Source: Epiperipatus broadwayi
Lineage: Eukaryota > Onychophora > Udeonychophora > Euonychophora > Peripatidae
Direction: 5' to 3'
Assembly: GCA_028023455.1 (NCBI GenBank)
Contig: JAQFVV010006199.1
Coordinates: 4,662,972 to 4,726,971, forward strand
Length of the DNA stretch: 64,000 bases
Shown: positions 12,929-22,817 of the stretch, one piece after another
Layout of the letters: each line of letters opens with the position of its first letter
Numbering within the stretch: position 1 is the stretch's first letter
Notes under the pieces: generated by a model
Databases searched by the model: none
Told to the model about the DNA's origin: nothing
What the model saw: the letters and a program-made list of their open reading frames with translations, nothing else
Made by a program: the position numbers and the translations under genes

Positions 12929-14688
12929 GTAAAAAACGTCAAAATTCATTTTTATTCCATGTAAGATATAAAATATTTCATTATTAAAATTTGGGATTTC
13001 ATCTATATATTAAAGATGAATACAAACACTATCATATCTATATGGATGTCATATTTTTGATTAAGAAATTTTACAAGATCGATTGATCTAATTTCTATGC
13101 TATATTAATTAATTGACATTTCACCTCATTGGCTTGGAAAAAACGCTAACATTTATTTTTTGATCATAAATAATTCTGTCAATAAAAAATATCTCTATAT
13201 ATCATTACAAATAAAAAATAATACCAATGGTGTTCAGATTTTGCATTGACCAAGTAATTGTTATTTTTAAAAGGTTGGATACATGAAAGAAAATTTCAGA
13301 GTATTTTTTTTAAAAAAGTAACTGAATTCAAATCTTCAATTATTATTATTCATGTTTGTCTCTTCTCTACCTCAATAAGGATCATTTCTTTACAGTTAGA
13401 ATCATAAACAATGAACTAGTAGTTTAATGGAATGCAGTGGGTAAAAATAAAAATAAAACTTTCAACGTAGATTTTGTGTTATATATAATTTTTATTTTAA
13501 AAGAAAATGTATGTTTGTTTATAAAAAAAATTATTTATGCATAAAAATGTGTACATTTCGGGGTTGATTCATAAGTTATATGCACAATGAAAGGTTGGAG
13601 AGATTTTTTTTTTTAGTTTAAACTCTTATCCAATGATATAAATTAATTTGTGACTCAATATTTTTAAATTTTAATTTTTTTAATTTAAAATTTAATTTAA
13701 AGATATTTATATAGAAGAGTTGAAAAACAATAAATTTTTATGTTAGTTTGACTATTTATAACTTATATCAATAGATAAATAAAGTCAATTTTATTTATTC
13801 ATATTTTTTGATTATATATTTCATCTGAAGATTAAGGAAGATATGTTGACATTTCTCCAACAGTTTATATAGTTCATTGTTACACAATTTATTTGTGATT
13901 TATATATATATTATCAATTATTATAGAGTAATAGACAATCAAATTTATTATATATTAAAGAGAAATAATAGTACTTTTTACTTCTTAAGACCAATTTTTT
14001 ATTGAAATATTGAAAGGTCCATGAATAACTAAATCCTTGTAGTAACCAACTTTTGATCTGTGTTCTTGAAGCAAAAATGTTATTTTTAGGTGACTCTTCT
14101 TTTTAGGTCAAAAAAAGAGGAAAATATTTTAAATGTAGTAATGAAAACTCTTAAGATTGCTTGTGTTAAAAATATGATTTTATCTATCTGCAATGAATAA
14201 AATAACAGCGATCTATCAAATGAAGAAAATGAAGATTGATGGTAATTCAGTATAAATTATATTAACGATGAAAAATAGTATTCCCGAACAAGGTATTATT
14301 ATTATTTAAAAACGAATAAAAACTTTATTTGCTGCAATTTATAAGGTTAGATGGAATTATTTTCATATTCTGTCTAATTAAGAAAAAGTAATCTTAACAT
14401 TTAATAAATAACTAGAGAATTATAGTTAGCGTTATTATATTAGCAGCTTTTTACGCAAACGTTTTGTATAAAGAATTTCAACGTTTATTAATTTAATTTG
14501 ATTTTGTTTTGAAAATAATTATGAAAATAAAAGTTTTATTTTAAACAAACAACAATAAAATATATTTAATTAGATAAAAAAAATAAAACTTTAATTTTAT
14601 TGCATTGAATTTTAATTGAATATACAGATTTTAAATGCTGCAGGAATCCCATATTACTGAAAGAATTTGAATGTTAAAAATTAATTTC
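12929..14688. other. No gene recognised
   Basis: Strongly AT-rich with long A and T runs. Nothing beyond simple-sequence texture was seen. Confidence 0.5.
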
Positions 14689-14703
14689 ATAAAAACCTAA
14701 GTA

Positions 14704-14806
14704 TCACATGATCACCATCTCTATACTAGCACATAAAGCCTTCTGGCATCCATTGATTACTCTGTTTGGTACAGGGTGGCATTACTGTATGGAGAGTCTT
14801 GCCTTT
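14704..14806. mobile_element. SINE-like insertion with 15 bp target duplication
   Basis: A 103 bp body is flanked by exact 15-base direct repeats ATAAAAACCTAAGTA at 14689-14703 and 14807-14821. The body includes GGCATCCATTGATTACT and ACAGGGTGGCATTAC, and related sequence recurs at 16,735-16,850 and 17,160-17,310. Duplications of this length are typical of LINE-mobilised short elements. No clear tRNA-type A and B boxes or poly-A tail were found, so the SINE class is open. Confidence 0.65.
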
Positions 14807-15120
14807 ATAAAAACCTAAGTAATGACATTTTAGTTTTTATATATTTTTCTTAATGTTGTAAAAGCGTTATAAAAGTTTTTAAAGTAATTTTAAATAAGTA
14901 GGTGTTTGATAAACTGTGTTAAAATGGTGGTAAACAATGGCATTTACCCTATTTCGATGCTTATCAATTAAATGTTGAAAAATCAAGTATTTTTGTTACG
15001 TGTATTATTTTATTTGCCACTTTCTCTCCCGGTGTTACTTCAGTAAACGCAACTTATATACTGTGTGCAAGTAATGAAAAAAAGGATTGTTTAAAGTAAA
15101 ACTAAATAAATTCTCTATCT

Positions 15121-15480
15121 TTAAACACAAAGAAGTTTCTTATGACAAAAATTTACAGTTTGACTATCTTCAGTGGCTACATACACTATAGCCACCACCC
15201 ATTTTTGTCTACCCAACCTTATTTCAAACCACAAATGTTCTTGACATTTAACAATATTTAAATATTTTTTTGATATAACACCTATACCACCACCCCTTTT
15301 TTCTTTTTCTTTTCTATTTATATCCTGCCATACCAAATCTTCCAGAATAGGTTCTTCTTCTCTTAGATGTGTTGTCACTACTGCTAATACCTCAAGCTCT
15401 TCATTTTCAATTGTTTTGCTTAATTCCAGCCACTTTTCTGGTCTCCTATCACCTTGCATATTCAAATGCCAAATTTTAAC
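15121..15480 (-). pseudogene. LINE 5' fragment: N-terminal half of an AP-type endonuclease
   Basis: A 114-codon open frame (15,465-15,121) has the look of the N-terminal half of the endonuclease/exonuclease/phosphatase fold in LINE ORF2. It starts with an N-x-QG-type segment (NMQGDRRPEKW), then the catalytic-acid region VVTTHLREEEP (a glutamate is usual in an E-T-H motif; here T-T-H), a glycine-rich RGGGIGVI strand and WVVAIVYVATEDS. It ends before the GDFN and SDH motifs. It sits downstream of the SGNH-like segment in the same orientation. The LINE-B copies at 38.2 and 54.2 kb lack this region, so it may be the missing 5' part of LINE-B; that link is inference. Confidence 0.7.
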
Positions 15481-15689
15481 AATTTCTTTTTTCCTAACTA
15501 CTCATTTATAAATTCTTTTGATTCTTTCTTCTCCACTACATTTATAAAAAACTTTGTTACCATTACTCTTACAGATTCATTCCATCTCTACATCTAACAC
15601 TTATATCTAAGTCAACTATCTTTTGCTTATTTCTTACATCCCATCCATTCTTCTTGATAATACTACAATTTAAAAGCCCAACCCCCTTC

Positions 15690-16165
15690 AAAAGTTCCTT
15701 GAATTATATTTTTTATACATCAGACTCCCTAAAACTTCACTTTCTTGGTTTCCTAAATGCAATGCATCTTTACTATATAACTCCTCTTTCCAATAAACCA
15801 ATCTCATACATCCACAAAAATAACATTATTTCTCGCACACATTTTTTTTTAATGTCTCATTTATAGAACATGCCCTATCTAACAAATGCCTCTTGTCAAA
15901 TGTTGTTAATAATCCAACTACCCCTACTCTTCCTTTAATCTTACTCAAATTCCTAATCAATTCTACATACTCATCCATTACTCTCTCTAATGGTTCTGAC
16001 AAATTGTTAGTCCCTACCATAACATACACATCTCTACTACCTTGCTTTCTTACTTTATCTGTGACATTCCTAGTTCTAGCTGTAGGCCAACATACTCTTA
16101 CATACCTGCTTCTATTTTCCCTTGCAATTATATCCCCACATTCTCTCCTGTTGTGGTGTCATCTA
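15690..16165 (-). pseudogene. LINE ORF1 relic: SGNH/GDSL-hydrolase-like segment
   Basis: The minus-strand frame near 16,030-15,826 reads VYVMVGTNNL, followed by a helical region and VGVVGLLTT, which matches blocks III and IV of the SGNH esterase fold (GxND-like GTNN). Across an in-frame stop and a shift, the sequence continues to KDALHLG near 15,730, which fits the block V catalytic D-x-x-H. Esterase domains of this kind are known in ORF1 of CR1-like LINEs. The frame is interrupted by several stops, so it is a relic. Its place 5' of the endonuclease fits a LINE ORF1-ORF2 order. Confidence 0.6.
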
Positions 16166-16170
16166 CTGTA

Positions 16171-16734
16171 ATATTGAGTAATTAATAGACATGTTAAGGC
16201 TTTTAAATCATTATACTTCTAGCAGTTTTTACAGTTTGTTCTTATCAATTAAGTTTTGAGAAAGTAAAAAAATAAAATGATTGAACACCTTTAAAACTCC
16301 TCAATCTCACTTTACTAGTCAAAGTAAAAATTTGCAGTTGATCTAGATTTTCAAACCAACTCACAATGATAAAAAGAAATTAAATATATACATTTACTTA
16401 ATAACCCACATCATATGTGAAATAATAGTGTTACATATTATTAAAAGACTAGACAATTATATTAAACATTTCATTCTTTAAATCTGTATTGATGATGTTT
16501 AAATTGAGACTGATCTCAAAAGTGCCAATTATTACTATAAAGCAATTAAAAGGAGCTTCAAAATAAATAGTATGGCTCTTTTGAGCTAAAATGTTTCAGA
16601 TAAATCTTTATATGAGAAAATGAGGTAAAGTGAAAAAACTAAATAATAACACCAACAAAAAAGAAGATCATATGCTTTAGTGCAAGAGTGTACATTTTTT
16701 TAATAAACCAGCTATATGGAAAATAATATTTAAG
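16171..16734. other. No gene recognised
   Basis: AT-rich. It may include more upstream LINE ORF1 or 5' UTR sequence on the minus strand, but I see no supported motif. Confidence 0.4.
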
Positions 16735-16850
16735 CATTAAATCCATTGATTACTATAGATTGCACTAGGTGGAACATTTTTCTGAAATGTTTGCTACTGT
16801 TTAACAGCTTGTGTAATCATAGGAAATGGTGACCATATAGTGTTTTAGTG
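16735..16850. repeat. Second copy of the SINE-like repeat
   Basis: Contains ATCCATTGATTACTATAGATTGCACTAGGTGG and the downstream ACAGCTTGTGTAATCATAG in the same order as the copies at 14,704 and 17,160. It is more diverged, and no target duplication was found. Confidence 0.55.
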
Positions 16851-17159
16851 GTTTTATACCAATCCTACCCATAGGATATTAGTGGCTGTGCTTATTAAAA
16901 AAAACAAAGACACCAAAATTTATTAATACTGAACTGGGTTATCTGTATGACTGTTCAAGAAAATTAGCTTGGATTAAACCATTATTGTGTTTTATCTTGG
17001 CTCATAACTTTATGGTTAACTAAATAGGTAAAAGGTAACTGCTGGAGGGTTGCATTACATTGTGAGATCTAAGTGCAGTTCCCTCAGATCTAAACATTTT
17101 CATTGATGAAACTACAATATAAAAACTAATCTGTGGATATGGGATAAGTAAGCACTGGA

Positions 17160-17310
17160 TAGATATTTTATGTATAAACCTTTTAGCATCCATTGATTAA
17201 TATGGTTTACACTGGGTGGTATTACAATCTGGAGAGTTTGCTATTATTTTAACAGTTTGTGTATAAGCATAGAAAATGATGTTCATGTGATTTTCTATTA
17301 TTATAAAATT
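17160..17310. repeat. Third copy of the SINE-like repeat
   Basis: Has AGCATCCATTGATTA, ACTGGGTGGTATTAC, then TGGAGAGTTTGCT and AACAGTTTGTGTA, so it extends further 3' than the 14,704 copy. It shows that the family unit is longer than 103 bp. Confidence 0.55.
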
Positions 17311-18537
17311 TCCAGAAAGGGGAATAAGATATTTATAGCTAATGGAGTAATTAGTGTATTAAATTTATATGGATACTGACCTGGAATTAAATTTTATATA
17401 ATTGTTTGAAAAGGTCAACTTGAGTTTAAAACTTTACATGATTTGAATTGAATTTTTTATGTTCACTATATATGACTTGAGGAGTTAAAATAATAGATAA
17501 TTCAATACTTTAATCACTGTAGAAATGATAAGAATCAAATATCTTTTCATAATCTACAAATCCAAAGAATAATGGTAATTGATATTCATTGATGTGTTTT
17601 ATAACTTTTCTCAATACTTGGGAGTAATCTATTATACTAAAATCACTTTTAAATTCAGCTTATTGTTTTGATTAAAACCCAAATTTCATTGTAGATGAGT
17701 TATAATTATCTGAATAAAAATTTTGCGTAGAACTAATAAAATATTGGTAAGTCTGTATTTCTAATATATTTTATCACTATTTTTAAATATTAATATTATT
17801 ACTATATTCTATCAAATCATCAGATACAGCTGTATCATTTAGATATTTTCTATATAAGTTTGCTAACAATTTTTATATTTCTTTACTTACTTATTTTAAG
17901 ATATCTATTAAAATACGATCATTATCTGACTCTTTGTCCTTCCTCATAGATTTAATTGCAAGTCTCACTTTTATTTAAAATTGTAGGCAATTTAGAAATT
18001 ATAATAATTCTAGGAGATACTTTGTTTTCTTATTCTTTCTTGCTTATAAAACTTATGCACACATTTCATGATATCATCTCTCTTTTAGAAATAGTCTTAA
18101 CTTTTATTTTTTATTTCAGAAATGTTTCATATCATTATCAAGATATTGTTTTACACTTTTGACACTTTTATTCTTTTCTATAAATTATCTTGCTAATGCA
18201 CAATTGTATTTTCTTATATCTTTATTAATTCTCTTTCTAACATTTTATATAATTATTAATAGTTCATTTTCGTATTTTTTACATTCTTTCTTTTGTTTAG
18301 AAATTGTCTGAGTAGGAAAATTTGTTACAAGATTGCTGATTTCCTTCACTACCAATTTTTGTTGCGATTTTTAATAATGTATTAGTTATTTTTCTACTGA
18401 TTTTATTTTAATCTGAATCTCTTTAAAAATGACTTGAATGATCTAATTTAAATTCATTGGAATGTTTACTGTGAATACTGTTTTTTTTAATAATTTTTGT
18501 CTCTCTAGTTTTGCATTAATGCAAAACTTACTTATCA
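17311..18537. other. No intact gene; possibly decayed RTE downstream sequence
   Basis: AT-rich. On the minus strand, directly downstream of the RTE endonuclease relic, a short stretch reading CINAKLERQKLLKK (near 18,510-18,470) resembles the linker after RTE endonucleases. No reverse transcriptase motif survives that I can see. Confidence 0.35.
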
Positions 18538-19245
18538 CTAATTGATGATTGTATCAAAAACATTACAATAATCTTGACATACATGTTTTCTGTTAGTTAA
18601 TATGCAATCCTGTTTTCCTGTATTTTCATTTGATTGCTTCCATGCATATTTCCATTTAGCATATTGTTTTATTGAAAAAAACCATAATGTAAGATTTTTT
18701 CTTTTTCTGCTCATTCTCATTTTTAGAGCCATAACCAAATTTTACCCACACCACTTTCATTTTTAATTCTAGTATTAACATCTCCCATGACAACTTTAAA
18801 ATGTTGTTTAGCCTCATCAAAATACTTTTGAAAATTCATAATAAAATGCTTTACTTCTCTATCACGATGAGAACTTGTTGCTGCACAAATCTGAGTTATC
18901 TGCATTTAGAATCTTTCATCAAATTCAATAACTAATCATGCCACTTTGACTGATTCACATCACCTTCACATTTTTTTTATTTATAATGAAACTTACTTCA
19001 TCTATGATTTACATATTTGTACCTTTGTAAAACAATACATATTCATGTTTTAATTCAATTGTCTCTTTCCATTTTTTCCAACTTTCTAAAGACCAACAAT
19101 GTCCCATTTAATATTGGATACTTCTTCCAATTCTTGCAATCTTGTTTCACTTAAAAGTGATTTGCATTTCAAATATCTAAATAAAAGTTCATCTGCTAAT
19201 GACAGCTTGATTCTATAATCAGGAGATTTTTGTACGCTCCATCTT
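18538..19245 (-). pseudogene. RTE-type LINE endonuclease relic
   Basis: Read on the minus strand in pieces, the sequence follows the order of an RTE (BovB/CFDP2-like) endonuclease. It has ETRLQELEEVSNIKWDIVGL near 19,160-19,100, QITQICAATSSH near 18,900, HFKVVMGDVNTRI (the GDFN motif, here GDVN) near 18,790-18,760, KWKYAWKQSNENT near 18,650, and DCILTNRKHV (the I-D-Y-I-L-T-N-R region) near 18,600. Frames change at least twice and stops intervene, so it is non-functional. No reverse transcriptase follows. Confidence 0.75.
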
Positions 19246-21085
19246 CAGCTTCCTACAACAGCGTTGGCTGATGACTTTGCTGTCTTCTGAGAATAAGAAC
19301 CATAATCTAATTGTGTCGGTCATGATTATACATATCTAGTAAAAATATATGTATACCTTTTAATCTCTAATATTATTTATTACAAATTCTCTAATAGTTA
19401 AATTACTGTTATTAAAAAAAATTGTATGCATTTTAGAATTCTCGGTCAAATCTATGCAATAACAACTTATAATTTTTGGCATTAGTTATAGTCCAAATCA
19501 TTTTAATAACGCAGTTTGTTTTGCATTCTCGATATTAAAACTTGCAAATTTTAAGCGATAATTATATTAATGCTAAGTATGTGTATCAGTAACCTTTGTT
19601 TTATTTTTAACGATCTTAAAGGTAGCAAAGACAAATCTTTTACGCATGCGTTTAACTAGAATTAAACAGTTATTTTGTTAAAAAAAAAAGCTTAAAAACT
19701 TCTAGCAAGTATTGAATCCTTATATAAAAATGAAGCGTAACAATTTTGTATTTTATTCTAAAAAATAATAATAACAGTTTAACATTGTTATTTTATTGCC
19801 GCACACACAGAACATAGCTAAAATAGTAAAAGCCGAAAAGTTTGCTCATTCAATTGTAAATTACATTAAAAAAAATTTAATTATGGCAAAAAAGGAGAGA
19901 GAAAAAGAGATTCCGTTTTAGAAATCAATTGACGAAGAGTTAAATTTCAGTTTTTGCTTTTGGATGTTTTTAAAAACAGTTAATAAAGTGTAACGTAAAA
20001 TATAAATTATCTGTCAAGCAATGATGGTCGAGATGTCAGCGACAGCCGCTTTGCAAGCAGTTGTCCAGGGTTAGCGGGTTCTCCCGGCTGATGTTATAAC
20101 ACATAAAAAAAAAAATCTAAATTATCTGTGATAGTCAAACAATAATCTTTTTATTTTTTTGATAAATAACCCTTAACACTCTTTACTATTATTTTTTTGT
20201 GAAAAAAAAATACACATCCACATGTATTTTTATTAAAGTTACAATGACAATATATAGCATTCATAGAAATGATTTATACAAAAAAATTGCATCATTATAA
20301 TCAAAGTGATAATACTATAACTTATAACTAGATTTTTAGGCATGATTCATGTCATAATAAAGTTTTTATAAACGTAAAATCAAAAAGACATAGTTGTGTT
20401 TATACTACTAGTATGGCCCAATAATGTTTCAATCATTCAATAATAATAATACATATTTCGCAAAATGAAAGTTAAATAATTTATTATATATATTTACAGT
20501 AACAAGATGTATATATAATAGTTTACCTTTGAGGGAATATCCCCCCAAAATCGGAATTGGAGAAAGCAATAATAATACAGGCTTCTGTTATTAGGTGAAT
20601 GTTCCTGGAATTATCTCGAGTGAGTATGTCATTTGAAATTGTTGAGGAAGATTGTATTTGGCTTGAGTGATTTTTTTAATGAGTTGTTCAATCTTCTGCC
20701 TATTTTGTATTGGCTATTTCACACAAACAAAAAAATTGTCATGATTAATCAGAAGTTTATGACCAGCGAGACAACTCCTAACTGAATAATGTGCTTTGAA
20801 GGAAATAAAACAATATTCCAGTCAATAGAATGTTTCCACTTTTCCTCATCTCTAAAAATATAACTTATGAAGACAAATATGAAAATAATTGCCATTTGTT
20901 TTTTTGATGAGAGAGGAATTGTGTATTCGCAATTTGCATTCATGGTCAAACAGTCAACTAAAGTCTATATTTAAAGTTTTGAAAAGATTGCACCAGTAAA
21001 TTATGGCACACAGGTGACTGGGTCTTCTATCATGATCATGCATTTGTCTAAATAGCCCTGAGTATTAAGCAACTTCTGACCAAAA
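19246..21085. other. No gene; one GC-richer patch at about 20,020-20,100
   Basis: Mostly AT-rich. The ~80 bp patch at 20,020-20,100 stands out for G and C (it contains CAGCGACAGCCGCTTTGC and CGGGTTCTCCCGGCTG) and has sharp edges, which suggests a fragment of an inserted element. It was not identified. Confidence 0.4.
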
Positions 21086-21148
21086 ATGGCATGCCACCTT
21101 TGCTTCATCCTCTCTCTTCACCTGAAATTCCCCAATGCAACATTGTTT

Positions 21149-21313
21149 TTTGTTCTTCAAATGAAAACAGACCTCAAAGAGAAATATTATGCTGATGTTG
21201 AACAAATAATACAAAACAGGGCAGAAGTATTAAAATTCATATCAGTGAATGAAAAGAGTATCAAAAAGTTGAAAAAATATAGTGATTCATGTGATTACTT
21301 TGAAGGAGACTGA
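21149..21313 (+). CDS. Candidate terminal exon or gene relic, lysine/glutamate-rich
   Basis: The frame reads QMKTDLKEKYYADVEQII and on to KKLKKYSDSCDYFEGD, then TGA at 21,311. Its composition is more protein-like than nearby open frames. An acceptor-like AAAACAG lies at about 21,166-21,172 after a T-rich run (TTGTTTTTTGTTCTTC). AATAAA-type sequence occurs at about 21,870, but that lies in the LTR. No family was recognised. It may be a transposon fragment or chance. Confidence 0.25.
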   Translation, partial: FVLQMKTDLKEKYYADVEQIIQNRAEVLKFISVNEKSIKKLKKYSDSCDYFEGD

Positions 21314-22100
21314 AGTTTTAAAAGGTACAAGTAAATACAGTAATTTTTATTAGTGAATTTCAATTTCTGTTCAGAAGATTATCTCCATTGTGTTTGGTCA
21401 ATTGTGGAAGTTTATGTGTTAAAGTAAAACTAGTACTGTAAAAAATTCTGAACATCTGACTTTGAACCTTGGCATATTTTGAGTGCAAGTATATTGATGT
21501 TAGTAGCCATCAGCTTTCTGCTTTTGGTTTGAGTATACCTAATTATGCTCTGTCTTATAGTGAAGTGATTTTTCCTGACTGTCATTGTCTGTCATCTGAT
21601 ATCCGATGTTAGATTCTCAGGTTTACCTAAAATAGTTGAATTCACTCATCTATTTTCTCCAATTGGCATGTTTATGCTATTGGCTATTTATTTTCTGTCA
21701 TTATCATTTCATTAATGTACAGTCCATCTGATCTTATATTTTAGTTTGAACAAGGCCATTATTTCAGAGTGAGCTTAAGATGAGTTTATAACATATATAT
21801 TGCAACTGTGCAAAGTTTGTTGTTAGTTGAATTCCAAGATTTTGCTGAAGTGAATGTAAAGAAAAAGGAAAATAAAATAAAGTATGTTTGACATAAATGC
21901 AAATTAATGTATAGAATAAGTATTTTATTGGAATAAAATTTAAACATTATAAGCATAAAGCTAAACTAGTCAATATATAATTAAAATTACCCCAAATCCA
22001 AAATTTAACCAGACCAGCAAAAAAATAATATTAAAACACAACCAAAGGTTTCACTGCTACAAGCAGACTTCTCAAGTGTAAAGAACTACAAAAACTACAC

Positions 22101-22465
22101 CAGGGTCTCAACCCTATGCCCACAGGCACCATGGCACCTGCAGACCATTTTATGTGTGCCCGCCACTATCCAAACATAATAAAAAATTATTTATCTGATA
22201 CAAAAAAAATTAATTTTAAAATTTCTTATAAAATATTGTATTACATTGTAATCAAATTGTAGGGCATACTATACTTTTACAATGTAAAAAAATAAACATT
22301 AATTATATATTAAAATTTTATTTTTTAAATAAATATTTTTTTGTACATTATGTGTATTATTTACAATATCCAACCATAAATTTACATTGAAAAAATAAAT
22401 GGTGCCAGCCACCTGGCCGGTATTATAGAATGTGCTCTTAAGTGCAAAAAGGTTGGGGACCCCTG
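22101..22465. mobile_element. hAT-type MITE with 8 bp target duplication
   Basis: The 365 bp insertion is flanked by exact 8-base repeats AACTACAC (22,093-22,100 and 22,466-22,473). The terminal inverted repeats are CAGGGTCTCAACCC at the left and, as reverse complement, CAGGGGTCCCCAACCT at the right. An 8 bp duplication and CAGGG-type ends are the signature of the hAT superfamily. The interior is AT-rich and non-coding; both subterminal regions are GC-rich. It is non-autonomous and was mobilised by a hAT transposase not present here. Confidence 0.9.
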
Positions 22466-22817
22466 AACTACACAATATATATAATATTAAACATTACCCA
22501 CAAATCCATTCACTTTCCTAGAGGCAATTTACACAGTGTTTTTTCATTTCAATAAAAATTTTATTAACAATAAATAGTGATTACATACTAATAAAGAATA
22601 AATAAATGAATAAATTGTCCAATATGATTATATAATGTTCTATTTGTCATCTGGCTAGATTATGTTATGAGAGCACAATTGTTATACTCTTATGTGGTTA
22701 GGTATAGTGAAGAGATTCTAAGAACTTGTTTAATGGTATTAGCATTTTTAATATAAACATGAATATTTTCTTTTATAATTGACTATTCTATAATGCTGGG
22801 TAGGTGGGAATTGATAA

